NCBI GenBank assembly: GCA_963818855.1
Contig: CAWFUH010000007.1
Coordinates: forward strand, 512,332 to 576,331
DNA from: Bog-159 sp963818855
GTDB lineage: Bacteria; Acidobacteriota; Terriglobia; Bryobacterales; Bryobacteraceae
Direction of reading: 5' to 3'
Length of the DNA: 64,000 nt
The first letter of the stretch is position 1. Each line of letters starts with the position of its first letter. Under the pieces are notes generated by a model. That model was not told where the DNA came from, ran no database searches, and saw nothing but the letters and a program-made list of their open reading frames with translations. A program made the translations under genes and the position numbers. Below are positions 46,602 through 55,619 of this stretch, in pieces.

Positions 46602-48053
46602 GTGCCCAACTTTTTCTCGCGCATTCCGCGCGCCTGGCTGCTCGCGATTCCCCTCCTCGCCATCCTATACTTCTCTGGACTCTCGGCCGCCGGAATGCTC
46701 GGACCCGACGAGCCCCGCTATGCCTCCATCGGCCGCGAAATGGCGCGTTCCGGCGACTGGATCACGCCCCGCCTCTGGGGCCAGCCGTGGTTCGAAAAAC
46801 CCGCGCTTCTGTACTGGATGACGGGCGCCGCATTCCGCCTGGGGTTTGGCGAGGAACTGGCGCCCCGGGTCCCGGTGGCGCTGGTCTCAGTGGCGTTCCT
46901 GCTCTTCTTTCAATGCATCCTCAGCCGCGAATTCGGCGCGCGAGCGGCGTGGATCGCTACCCTCATACTGGGCACGTCCGCCGCATGGGTGGGGTGCAGT
47001 TTCATCGGCACGACCGATCTGCCCATGGCGGCGGCGTTCTCCGCGGCCATGCTGCTGTCGCTCGATTGGATCGCGACGGGTCGCCGAGGTAGATTACCCA
47101 TAGCTGCCGCGCTGCTCGGTGTGGCCGTGTTGGCCAAAGGCCTCGTACCACTGGTGCTCGCACTGCCCCTCGCATGGTACGGCAGCCGGCGCTGGCGCGA
47201 TCTGCTGCACCCATCCGTGGCCGGCGTCTTCCTCGTCGTCGCGTTGCCCTGGTACCTGCTGTGCTATCTGCGCAACGGTACCGTCTTCTTGCGAACCTTC
47301 TTCTGGGAGCAGCATTTCGCACGATTCGTCTCGGGGTCGCTGGCGCACCCGCAGCCTTTCTGGTTCTATATTCCGGTGCTGGCGGCCGCGCTCATGCCCT
47401 GGACGCCGGCATTGGCTTTGCTCGCTCGCCGGGTCCTCTACCGTGATATACGATGTTTGTTTTTAATAACTTGGGCTCTATTTGTAATTTTATTCTTCTC
47501 ATTTTCCAGGAACAAACTGCCGGGATACTTGCTGCCCCTGACCCCGGCGGCGGCGGCTCTGGTGGGAATCGCCTTCGCGGAAAGCAAGCGCGCAATCTGG
47601 GTCCTGCCCGCGGTGGCGCTCTGCCTGATATCCATACCGGCAGCGCTGCCCGTACTGCCGCAGGCCCTGGCCGCGGGAATCTCGCGCGCTCCCCTCCCTG
47701 CGTTCAATTGGACCTGGCTTCTCCCCGTAGCGCTCGCCCTGGGCATCTATTGGCTGGACTCGCGAGGCCGGCACACCGCTGCGCTCTGTGCTATGGCAGT
47801 CGCGCTAACCGCCGGCCTGACGATGATGAAACTGGCCGGCCTGCCGGCGATTGACCGCACTTATTCGGCCCGGCCTTTGTGGCGCGAAATCGCCGCGCAG
47901 CGCGAACACGTGTGCATCGAGAGCATGCGCCGAAGCTGGCGCTACGGATTGAATTATTATTCCGTGACGCCGCTCCCGGATTGCAGCCAGTCGCCGCGGC
48001 CGGTGCGCGTGGTGCAGACGGACGGACGCCCACCCCAGGTGGAGTTCCATTAG
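46602..48053 (+). CDS. ArnT-like family 39 glycosyltransferase
   Basis: The 483-residue polytopic membrane protein is read from the GTG at 46602. The first periplasmic loop carries the catalytic-type acids GMLGPDEPRYASIGREMARS and the conserved PWFEKPALLYWMTG. About twelve hydrophobic helices follow. The family moves sugars from polyprenyl-phosphate carriers to lipid A, protein or other acceptors outside the membrane. Acceptor unknown here. A soluble C-terminal tail (REHVCIESMRRSWRYGLNYY) matches the short extension of related proteins. Confidence 0.82.
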   Translation: MPNFFSRIPRAWLLAIPLLAILYFSGLSAAGMLGPDEPRYASIGREMARSGDWITPRLWGQPWFEKPALLYWMTGAAFRLGFGEELAPRVPVALVSVAFLLFFQCILSREFGARAAWIATLILGTSAAWVGCSFIGTTDLPMAAAFSAAMLLSLDWIATGRRGRLPIAAALLGVAVLAKGLVPLVLALPLAWYGSRRWRDLLHPSVAGVFLVVALPWYLLCYLRNGTVFLRTFFWEQHFARFVSGSLAHPQPFWFYIPVLAAALMPWTPALALLARRVLYRDIRCLFLITWALFVILFFSFSRNKLPGYLLPLTPAAAALVGIAFAESKRAIWVLPAVALCLISIPAALPVLPQALAAGISRAPLPAFNWTWLLPVALALGIYWLDSRGRHTAALCAMAVALTAGLTMMKLAGLPAIDRTYSARPLWREIAAQREHVCIESMRRSWRYGLNYYSVTPLPDCSQSPRPVRVVQTDGRPPQVEFH

Positions 48054-48058
48054 CCCTT

Positions 48059-48821
48059 TTATTTATTCCAGAAGTAGCGCTTGCGCGTCTCGATACCCAA
48101 CAATTGCAGATACGGGCCGGACTCCGTCTCGCTCAGAGGTTGCGCAGCGCGCAGTATGTCCACCGCTTCGAGCAGCCGGCAATAGTGATCCAGGCAATGC
48201 CAGCAGCCCTTCACATGCCGTTCCATTTCTTCGCGCCAGCCCCAGGTGGCACGTCCGTCGATCACATCAAAAAAGGCCTTGGGGGGCAGGCAGTCCTTGT
48301 TGGATAGCGCGCCGGCCGCCTGGCCCAACAGCCTGCCGTTGTCGGCCAGCAACGTACTGCGCCACGCATCCACGTGGCCCCGGATCAACTCGGCGCCGCG
48401 CGTGCGGATCTGCTGCGTCGTCTGCGGAGACATGCGCAGCATGCGGCCGGTATCCGCATCGCTGTAGCGCATGGTCTCGAACCAAACCGCCAGTCTCTCG
48501 GTGACGGTCAACGGCTCCAGCGCTTCGCCCAGCGCCTCGATTTCGATGGTTACCTCGGGCGCGAGTAGCGCGGTCGGCCTCCACGGCCCGCAGCACATGT
48601 TGCCGTAGCTCGGCGACGAAGGCGCGTTCGGGCGCCGGATCGAGCGACTGGAAAAGGTTCGACCCTGGCTCCCGCAGCTTGGCCAGCCCGTGCTCCATCA
48701 TGGCCGGCCCCTCGGCGCGATCGGGATAATAATGTGCCAGGAATCCGCGGATCACCGGAACATACTGAGTCACAAAATAGGACCAGCCGGCGGGAACGTC
48801 CGCGCGGCAATCCCGAATCAT
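48059..48821 (-). pseudogene. ECF-like sigma factor with C-terminal zinc-finger, frameshifted
   Basis: Part 1 (from 48821) reads WSYFVTQYVPVIRGFLAHYY and ERAFVAELRQHVLRAVEA, a region-2-like segment. A shift at about 48560-48585 leads to part 2, LTVTERLAVWFETMRYSDAD and GRMLRMSPQTTQQIRTRGAE LI, which fits a region 4 helix-turn-helix, then EMERHVKGCWHCLDHYCRLL, a His-x3-Cys-x2-Cys motif like the zinc-binding domain of anti-sigma factors. The two domains are normally in separate proteins. The function may survive if the shift is an error. Confidence 0.6.
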
Positions 48822-48889
48822 TTCGTAGCAGGTATAGATCAATGGCCCATGATAACCTACCCTGCGCCACGCTTTACACACGCTTTACA

Positions 48890-49774
48890 ATGGTAGCTGT
48901 GCGCTTCGAGATCTACCGCGCTGAGTCCGCCGGCATTCTCTCGGCCACCTCGGGTTTCATCGCCCAGGCAGGCTTTACGCACTCGCTGACACCCGCGCGC
49001 AATTGCACCTTTGCTTGCACGTATTGCTACGTCCCCACCATGCGTATCTACGGTGGATTGAAACCGGACGACTGGAACCATTGGGGCCGCTTCACCACTT
49101 TCAAGAGCAACGCGCCCGATCTGCTGCGCGCCGCGCTGCGGCCCCGGCAAACCATCTACTGCTCGCCGCTGGTAGATCCATATCAGCCGGCCGAGGAAAC
49201 CGAAGGCATGATGCCGCGGCTGCTCGATGAACTGATCGCGCGTCCGCCGCGGGTGTTCGCAATTCAGACGCGCGGCCCGCTGATCCTGCGCGATCTGGCA
49301 CGCCTTGAATGCCTCGCTGCACGTACCACTTTACGTGTCAGCTTTTCGATCACCACCGATAACGACCGCGTGCGCCGCCTCTACGAGCCGCACTGCGCAC
49401 CCATCGCCGAGCGGATCGAAACTGTGCGGCGATTGCGCGCTGCGGGCATCGCGGTGTACGTCACGCTCGCGCCGCTGCTGCCTTGCGATCCGGAAGCGCT
49501 CATCGCGATGGCGCTGGAAATTACGGATGGCGATATCATCGCCGATGCGTTTCATGTGCGCGCGGTGAAAAAATGCGGCGCGACCACGCGTGAGGCGGGC
49601 GTGCGCATCAGCCGCGCGCAAGGATTTGCGGATTGGCACGAACCCGCTTTTCAAGCGGCAGTGATAGAAAGGATGCGGCAGAAGGCGGCCGCCGCCGGCA
49701 GGCGATTCGCCACTGGCCCGGAAGCTTTCGCCTGGCTTGCATCCCTGGCTTGCACCGATGGAGACAAACGATGA
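48890..49774 (+). CDS. Radical SAM protein, SPL/Rv2578c-like
   Basis: The 294-residue product has the radical SAM cluster motif NCTFACTYCYVPTMRIYGG (Cys-x3-Cys-x2-Cys), then IYCSPLVDPYQPAEE, VFAIQTRGPLILRDLARL, RVSFSITTDNDRVRRLYEP and GIAVYVTLAPLLP, the order seen in the spore-photoproduct-lyase-like family. The reaction is unknown. The ATG at 48890 gives the closest fit; upstream ATGs exist. Its TGA overlaps the ATG of the aldehyde dehydrogenase gene (ATGA), so the two are co-translated. Confidence 0.82.
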   Translation: MVAVRFEIYRAESAGILSATSGFIAQAGFTHSLTPARNCTFACTYCYVPTMRIYGGLKPDDWNHWGRFTTFKSNAPDLLRAALRPRQTIYCSPLVDPYQPAEETEGMMPRLLDELIARPPRVFAIQTRGPLILRDLARLECLAARTTLRVSFSITTDNDRVRRLYEPHCAPIAERIETVRRLRAAGIAVYVTLAPLLPCDPEALIAMALEITDGDIIADAFHVRAVKKCGATTREAGVRISRAQGFADWHEPAFQAAVIERMRQKAAAAGRRFATGPEAFAWLASLACTDGDKR

Positions 49775-51297
49775 CAGCAACAGTAGCCTCAAACGAAGTT
49801 CTGGAACGATTGGAAATTGAGCCGGTCAATTCCGGCGCGTGCGACGGCGATTGGATCGCGAATCCTTCCGGCGGCGAGTTGGACTCCATCAACCCGGCGG
49901 ATGGCTCGGTGATCGCGCGCGTGCGCATGGCCGGCCGCCAGGATTATGAGCGCGTGGCGGCGCGTGCGGCGGAAGCATTCGTCGAGTGGCGCGTGATCCC
50001 GGCGCCCAAACGCGGCGAGGTCGTGCGCGAGTTCGCCGACGAGTTGCGCCGCGCGAAGGCCGATCTGGGCGCGCTGGTCACCATGGAGATGGGGAAGATC
50101 CGCGCCGAAGGCCAGGGCGAAGTGCAGGAGATGATCGACGTGGCGGATTTCGCCGTGGGTCTCTCGCGCCAGTTGTACGGCTTGACCATGCACAGCGAAC
50201 GCCCCGGCCACCGTATGTACGAGCAATGGCATCCCCTGGGCGTGGCCGGCGTCATCAGCGCCTTCAATTTCCCGGTCGCGGTGTGGGCGTGGAACGCCAT
50301 GATCGCGGCGGTGTGCGGCGACTGCGTGCTATGGAAACCGTCTTCGGATACGCCGCTGACCGCCATCGCCGTGCAGAAGATTGCGAACCGGGTGCTGGGC
50401 CGTCACGGATTGAAAAGTATTTTCAACCTGGTCATCGGACGCGGCGATCCCGTGGGCGAGGCCATGCTGAACGACCCGCGCATCCCGCTGATCAGCTTTA
50501 CGGGATCCACCCAAGTGGGCCGCCGCGTGGCGCAGACCGTGTCGCAAAGAATGGGCCGGACGATCCTGGAACTGGGCGGCAACAATGGCATCATCGTCAT
50601 GGACGATGCGAATTTCGATCTGGCGTTGCGCGCCGTGCTTTTCGGGGCGGTGGGAACTGCCGGACAAAGGTGCACCACCACCCGTCGGCTGTTCCTGCAA
50701 AAGGGCATCGCCGGCAAGATGACGGATGCCTTGGTCGCCGCATACAAACAGGTGGCCATCGGCAACCCGCTCGATGCGCGCACGCTCATGGGCCCGCTGG
50801 TGAACCAGCGCGCCGTCGAAGACATGATGGAAGGGATCGACGCCATCCGCCGGCAGGGCGGAGACGTGATCTACGGCGGCGGACGGCGGGGCGGCTGCTT
50901 CGTGGAACCGGCGCTGGTGCGGGCCAAGCCCGACATGCCGATTCTGCGCGAGGAAATCTTCGCGCCGATTTTGTATCTGGTGGAGTTCGATGCGCTCGAC
51001 GATGCGATCCAGTGGCATAACGATGTGCCGCAGGGTCTCTCGTCGGCCATGTTCACGACTAACTTAATCTCAGCCGAGCGCTTCCTGAGTCACGGGGGCA
51101 GCGATTGCGGTATCGCCAACATCAACATCGGCACCAGCGGCGCGGAAATCGGCGGCGCGTTTGGCGGCGAGAAGGACACCGGCGGCGGACGCGAATCCGG
51201 CAGCGACTCGTGGAAGGCCTACATGCGGCGTCAGACCAATACGATCAATTGGTCGTCGCAACTGCCGCTGGCGCAGGGCATCGAGTTCAACGTGTAG
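49771..51297 (+). CDS. Aldehyde dehydrogenase, ALDH7 (piperidine-6-carboxylate) type
   Basis: The 508-residue NAD-dependent aldehyde dehydrogenase is complete. Catalytic Glu267 lies in LELGGNNGIIVMDDANFDLA and Cys301 in GTAGQRCTTTRRLF; FNFPVAVWAWNAMIA and the FTGSTQVGRRV loop are also present. GQRCTTTRR and GGNN are the marks of the ALDH7/antiquitin group that oxidises alpha-aminoadipic semialdehyde (piperidine-6-carboxylate) in lysine catabolism. No other lysine-degradation gene is nearby, so the substrate is not confirmed. Confidence 0.85.
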   Translation: MTATVASNEVLERLEIEPVNSGACDGDWIANPSGGELDSINPADGSVIARVRMAGRQDYERVAARAAEAFVEWRVIPAPKRGEVVREFADELRRAKADLGALVTMEMGKIRAEGQGEVQEMIDVADFAVGLSRQLYGLTMHSERPGHRMYEQWHPLGVAGVISAFNFPVAVWAWNAMIAAVCGDCVLWKPSSDTPLTAIAVQKIANRVLGRHGLKSIFNLVIGRGDPVGEAMLNDPRIPLISFTGSTQVGRRVAQTVSQRMGRTILELGGNNGIIVMDDANFDLALRAVLFGAVGTAGQRCTTTRRLFLQKGIAGKMTDALVAAYKQVAIGNPLDARTLMGPLVNQRAVEDMMEGIDAIRRQGGDVIYGGGRRGGCFVEPALVRAKPDMPILREEIFAPILYLVEFDALDDAIQWHNDVPQGLSSAMFTTNLISAERFLSHGGSDCGIANINIGTSGAEIGGAFGGEKDTGGGRESGSDSWKAYMRRQTNTINWSSQLPLAQGIEFNV

Positions 51298-51317
51298 GTG
51301 CGAGGGCCACTCGCCGT

Positions 51318-51794
51318 CTATCTGGTCCCCATCAAGTCGAATAAATAATCCTGAGCAATTTCTGTTTCCCGAATCAACAACCAGGCGGTCATTGCATTTT
51401 GGGTTTGAACAATTACCTCGAAAACCTGCGTTCGCGACCACACCTTGGAGTTGTCGTAGTCGGCAGTGTGTCGAGCCTGTTGAAGTGTTACGAATGAATC
51501 GGCTACGGTTTTCAGATCCGTGGCGATCGGAATCGCGGCAGGGTCGGTGGGAAGGGGGCGCGATGAGATCTTCGAAGAGCATGTCTTCATGCGGCCATGG
51601 TCAAACATTCTGGCAAATCGATTCCGCTGGCTTTGGTGCCTCCAGTTCTGGGCGGCTTCTGTGGTGAGCAAATGGAAAAGAGCGTAGTATGCCGCGGAAA
51701 CCGCGCGGCGAAGATCAACCTGCTTCGGATCGTCCGGCGAATTGAGTTGAGACAGGAAAATGGCGTGCTCAATCAACTCGTCGTGGTACGCCAT
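51318..51794 (-). CDS. HEPN-domain protein
   Basis: The 158-residue helical protein has the HEPN-like stretch QVDLRRAVSAAYYALFHLLT and RFARMFDHGRMK, which fits the Rx4-6H motif of HEPN ribonucleases (Arg, six residues, His). It starts 3 bp after the stop of a 105-residue gene, so the pair is certainly one operon. Such two-gene HEPN units are often toxin-antitoxin or defence modules; whether the motif is catalytic here is not proven. Confidence 0.6.
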   Translation of the reverse strand: MAYHDELIEHAIFLSQLNSPDDPKQVDLRRAVSAAYYALFHLLTTEAAQNWRHQSQRNRFARMFDHGRMKTCSSKISSRPLPTDPAAIPIATDLKTVADSFVTLQQARHTADYDNSKVWSRTQVFEVIVQTQNAMTAWLLIRETEIAQDYLFDLMGTR

Positions 51795-51797
51795 CGG

Positions 51798-52115
51798 TTA
51801 GCCAAAAACCTCTTCCTTAAGCTTTGCCTGCTCGGATTGACTTCGAAAATTGAAGTATGGTATCAGACCCCATTGACCAGCCGGGTCAACTCGTTGCGTG
51901 ATGAAGTTCGTAACGCGTCGGGTGGTCTCGGGGAGGATCGTCCGCTGAGCCGCCTCATCCGAGAGGGTGATCCAAAAAAAAATCGCGGGCTCTCCGCTCC
52001 AGTCGTTGTCGACCGTGTACCGCAAGTTCACAACTCCTGGCGGGAATGGAGCGAGGGAGTTGAGGTTTTTGATGAGTTCGGTCGGTTGTGCGACTCCTCG
52101 CGGCAAATAAGGCAT
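51798..52115 (-). CDS. Partner of the HEPN protein
   Basis: The 105-residue protein contains VVNLRYTVDNDWSGEPAIFF, ITLSDEAAQRTILPE and the end WGLIPYFNFRSQSEQAKLKE. I do not know a named family, but a small beta-rich protein of this type directly upstream of a HEPN gene is a recurring arrangement. It could be the antidote or a regulatory subunit. No strong ribosome-binding site is seen before its ATG. Confidence 0.55.
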   Translation of the reverse strand: MPYLPRGVAQPTELIKNLNSLAPFPPGVVNLRYTVDNDWSGEPAIFFWITLSDEAAQRTILPETTRRVTNFITQRVDPAGQWGLIPYFNFRSQSEQAKLKEEVFG

Positions 52116-52256
52116 TGGTAAGTTCCAGATAATAGAATAATGCTTTTACGCGTGATACGGCGTGCCAGCACCGGAATCGGCGGTTGACCGCAGAAGATCG
52201 ACGGCGATGAGACCCGGCTGGCGACGTTCCGTCCCAAGGCAAATGGAAGTTGATTC

Positions 52257-53453
52257 TCACGCCGAGAAGGGCAGCACTTCCTCACGCTGCGGGTCGAACC
52301 GTATGCGCCGCTTCTCCACATAGCTTTGATTCGCCAGCAGCGCGGCCTGCGCAGCGCGATGCCCGATGTATACATCCGCGTTGGGCGACTTGCGCGAGCG
52401 GCAGCAATCCAGAAAATTGCGCACATGTTGCGCCGTGATGTCGCCCGGAAAGCGCTGGATCACCGGCTGGGCATTCTTCTCCGCGGCGCGAAACTCGTAG
52501 CGGTTGCGATTGATGAACAGCCGGCCGCCCGAGCCGAGAAACTCCACGTGGTATTCGGGTCCGTTGTCCACCGCGAGCGATATAAAGCTCACCGTGAAAC
52601 CGCCTGGATATTCGAACAGCGCGCTGATGGTATCGGGTGCCGTGCGGCCGTCGTGATGATCGTAGTACACGCCGCCGGCCGCCACTGCCGAAAGCGGCCC
52701 ATCCTGATCCATGAACATGTGCGCGACGTCGATCCAGTGGGCGCCGAAGTCGGTGAGTTTGCCCCCGCCGAAATCCAGGAATGCGCGGAAATCGAGATAC
52801 TGCGCGGGATTCCAGTCGCGGTAATTGAGCGGGCCAAGGTACCGCACCCAGTCCAGATTGGCGGGCTTTTGCGCCGGTTCCATAGGCAGGTGCTGGTTCG
52901 CGCCGCCATGCCAAACGCAATCGACATGCGAGATCTTGCCCAGCAAACCGGAGCGCACGTACCGTTCGCGCGCCTCCAGGTAAACGTCGCCCGAGCGCTG
53001 CTGCATACCGACCTGGCAGATGCGGTTGTTCACGCGCGCCGCGCGCACAATATCCGGGCCATCGGTGCGCAGGCGCGTGAGCGGCTTCTCGACATACACA
53101 TCCTTGCCGGCATTCAGTGCATCGATGGCGATATCCTTATGCCAGTGATCCGGCGTGGCGATCAGGACGGCATCCAGGCCCTTGGATTCGAGCAGACGGC
53201 GGTGATCTGTGAAAGCTTGCGCCCCGGGCGACTGCGCCACGGCTTTCTCTGCATGGTCGCCGAATACATCGCACACCCAATGCAGGTCAATGTCGCCGGT
53301 CTTCTGAAAGATACCAGCGACGTAGAGGCCGCGTTCGCCGCATCCGATGAGTCCGAGCTGGATGCGTTCGTTCGCACCCAGAATTCGAGAATACGAGAGG
53401 GCCGTCAGCGCGGCCGCTTGAATTCCTTCCCGGCGGGTAAGCATGTCGAGCAT
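52257..53453 (-). CDS. Gfo/Idh/MocA-family oxidoreductase, exported type
   Basis: The 398-residue product has a Tat-like leader (LTRREGIQAAALTALSYSRI), a Rossmann NAD(P) site (IQLGLIGCGERGLYVAGIF), the sugar-dehydrogenase motif DVYVEKPLTRL, and a C-terminal beta-sheet domain with GGGKLTDFGAHWIDVAHMF, which supplies a catalytic-type His. These proteins oxidise or reduce sugars and related molecules, and Tat-leader forms are frequent in acidobacteria and planctomycetes. It is divergent from the crotonase gene with only 11 bp between the start codons, so their regulation is linked. Confidence 0.85.
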   Translation of the reverse strand: MLDMLTRREGIQAAALTALSYSRILGANERIQLGLIGCGERGLYVAGIFQKTGDIDLHWVCDVFGDHAEKAVAQSPGAQAFTDHRRLLESKGLDAVLIATPDHWHKDIAIDALNAGKDVYVEKPLTRLRTDGPDIVRAARVNNRICQVGMQQRSGDVYLEARERYVRSGLLGKISHVDCVWHGGANQHLPMEPAQKPANLDWVRYLGPLNYRDWNPAQYLDFRAFLDFGGGKLTDFGAHWIDVAHMFMDQDGPLSAVAAGGVYYDHHDGRTAPDTISALFEYPGGFTVSFISLAVDNGPEYHVEFLGSGGRLFINRNRYEFRAAEKNAQPVIQRFPGDITAQHVRNFLDCCRSRKSPNADVYIGHRAAQAALLANQSYVEKRRIRFDPQREEVLPFSA

Positions 53454-53464
53454 ATAATAACGCC

Positions 53465-54232
53465 ATGCCGTCCGTCGAAATTCGCCGTAGCGACCGCATT
53501 CTCGTCGTCACCCTCAACCGGCCCGAGGTCCGCAACGCGGTGGATGCCGAAACCGCTGCTGCGCTTGCAGAAGCGTTCCGGTCGTTCAATGCCGACAGCA
53601 CGCTCGACGTGGCGGTCCTAACCGGCGCGGGCGGCACCTTTTGCGCCGGTGCCGATCTGAAGGCCATCGCCGCGGGGCAGCCCAACGCGCTGAGCGAAAC
53701 TGGCGACGGTCCCATGGGGCCGACGCGCATGCAGCTTTCGAAACCAGTGATCGCCGCCATTGAAGGCCACGCCGTGGCTGGCGGCCTGGAGTTTGCGCTC
53801 TGGTGCGATTTGCGCGTGGTGGCGCGGGATGCCACACTGGGCGTCTACTGCCGGAGATTCGGCGTGCCGCTGATCGATATGGGAACCATCCGGTTGCCGC
53901 GCCTGATCGGCCAAAGCCGCGCGCTGGACTTGATCCTCACCGGCCGCGGCGTCTCGGGCGAAGAAGCGCTGGCCATGGGCCTGGCCAACCGGCTGGTGGA
54001 ATCCGGCGGCGCTTTGGAAGGCGCTATGGAACTCGCGCGCCTCATCGCCAACTTTCCGCAAACGTGCATGCGGTCGGACCGGCTCTCGTGCTATGAGCAA
54101 TGGGATCTCCCCGCCGGCGAGGCGATGCGCAATGAATTCCGGCGCGGCCTGACGGTGCTCGCGAGCGGCGAAAGTGTAGCGGGTGCGCAGAGGTTCACGG
54201 ATGGCGCGGGGCGGCATGGATCGGCCGAGTGA
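53465..54232 (+). CDS. Enoyl-CoA hydratase/isomerase (crotonase) family
   Basis: The 255-residue crotonase-fold protein has oxyanion-hole segments VLTGAGGTFCAGADLKAIA and KPVIAAIEGHAVAGGLEFAL, with a Glu at the position of the first catalytic Glu. The second catalytic position, normally Glu in FGxPExxLG, reads RFGVPLIDMGTIRLPRL here and lacks Glu, so classical hydratase activity is doubtful and an isomerase, hydrolase or other crotonase reaction is more likely. Its end overlaps the start of the permease gene. Confidence 0.82.
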   Translation: MPSVEIRRSDRILVVTLNRPEVRNAVDAETAAALAEAFRSFNADSTLDVAVLTGAGGTFCAGADLKAIAAGQPNALSETGDGPMGPTRMQLSKPVIAAIEGHAVAGGLEFALWCDLRVVARDATLGVYCRRFGVPLIDMGTIRLPRLIGQSRALDLILTGRGVSGEEALAMGLANRLVESGGALEGAMELARLIANFPQTCMRSDRLSCYEQWDLPAGEAMRNEFRRGLTVLASGESVAGAQRFTDGAGRHGSAE

Positions 54233-55619
54233 AGGTGGCCCGCACTCCGGCCTGCGCAGGCCGCTGGGCTTGCCCGACCTGGTACTGGCGCAGGTGCTGT
54301 GCGTGGTGGGTTCGTCCTGGGTAGGGATCGCGGCGAAGCTCGGCCGGGCGCACGTGGCTTTCTGGCTGGGAGCGATGCTGCTCTTCTATGTGCCGCTGGC
54401 GGTCGTGGTGATCTGGCTCAATCGCATGATGCCGCTCGAAGGCGGCCTGTATCAATGGGCCAAAGCCGGCTTCGGCGAGATGGCGGGCTTCCTTACGGCC
54501 TGGAACCTGTGGCTGTATGCCGTGATCGTGGCAGGCGCCATTATCTTCGTGGTGCCCACCGATCTCGCCTACATGATCGGTCCGCCGGCGGCCTGGCTGC
54601 CGGCCAGCAAACTGGCCACGTTACTGCTCACCGGCTCGGTGATGGCGGCCATCGCGCTGGCCGCTGTGCGTGGTCTCGAAATCAGCAAATGGGTGCACAA
54701 TATCGGCAGCATTCTGATCCTGCTGGCATACGCCATTCTGCTGACCCTGCCGCTGTGGTCGCCAGTCCACCCCGCCGCGCGCTACCAACTCGCCTGGGCG
54801 CCGCCCCAGCTCGATTGGTTCAGCATCGCCATCTTCGGCCAGATGACCGTCGGCGCGCTGAGCGGCTTTGAGTACGTCGCCATCCTGGCCGGCGAGTGCC
54901 GCAGCCCGGCGCGCACCATTGGCCAATCCGTGACTATCTCCGCGCCGGTCATCTGCCTGATGTTTATTCTGGGCACCAGTTCCGTGCTGGCGTTCGTGGA
55001 CGGACGGCCCATCAACGTGATCGGCCCGATTCCCCAGACGATGCGGGCCGCGCTGGGCAGCACCGGGGTGGGCGCCTGGGCCGCGCCGGTCGCCATCGGC
55101 ATGGTGCTGGCGCGCGCCATTGCGGCCGCCAGCCTGATCTTCACCGGGTTGACGCGGCTACCCATGACCGCCGGCTGGGACCACCTCACGCCCGCCTGGT
55201 TCGCGCGTCTCGATCCGCGCCGCGGCACCCCCGTCAACTCCATCCTGTTCGTCGCGGTCCTGGTGATGGCCCTGATTCTGCTGAGCATGCTGGGCGTGCG
55301 CGAACAGGAAGCCAGCCAGTTACTCGCGAATGCTTCCATCGCCCTTTATGCGCTGGCATATGTCGGTTTGTTCGCGCTGCCGCTCTTGGGCCGCAAGGTG
55401 TTACGCGCGGCCTTGCCTGGGTGGGTAAAGCTGGCATCGCTGGCGGGCCTCGGCTCGAGCCTTATCTCACTCGCCATCGCAGTCTACCCGATCGTGGATG
55501 TGACCAGCCGTATCGGGTATGCGGCCAAAATCTGCACGGTAGTCCTGGTGGCTAATGGCGCGGGCGTTTTGATCTATCGATGGGGATCCAGATCACTTCT
55601 GCGCCGCATACGCCTTTAA
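54216..55619 (+). CDS. APC-family amino acid permease
   Basis: The 467-residue transporter has about twelve membrane segments. It begins with the APC pattern GLPDLVLAQVLCVVGSSW VG, followed by PLEGGLYQWAKAGFGEMAGF (the conserved consensus amphipathic region) and later GFEYVAILAGECRSPARTIG. It probably imports amino acids or related amines. An alternative ATG is at 54201. The gene overlaps the crotonase gene and converges with the next gene (27-nt overlap of 3' ends). Confidence 0.82.
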   Translation: MDRPSEGGPHSGLRRPLGLPDLVLAQVLCVVGSSWVGIAAKLGRAHVAFWLGAMLLFYVPLAVVVIWLNRMMPLEGGLYQWAKAGFGEMAGFLTAWNLWLYAVIVAGAIIFVVPTDLAYMIGPPAAWLPASKLATLLLTGSVMAAIALAAVRGLEISKWVHNIGSILILLAYAILLTLPLWSPVHPAARYQLAWAPPQLDWFSIAIFGQMTVGALSGFEYVAILAGECRSPARTIGQSVTISAPVICLMFILGTSSVLAFVDGRPINVIGPIPQTMRAALGSTGVGAWAAPVAIGMVLARAIAAASLIFTGLTRLPMTAGWDHLTPAWFARLDPRRGTPVNSILFVAVLVMALILLSMLGVREQEASQLLANASIALYALAYVGLFALPLLGRKVLRAALPGWVKLASLAGLGSSLISLAIAVYPIVDVTSRIGYAAKICTVVLVANGAGVLIYRWGSRSLLRRIRL

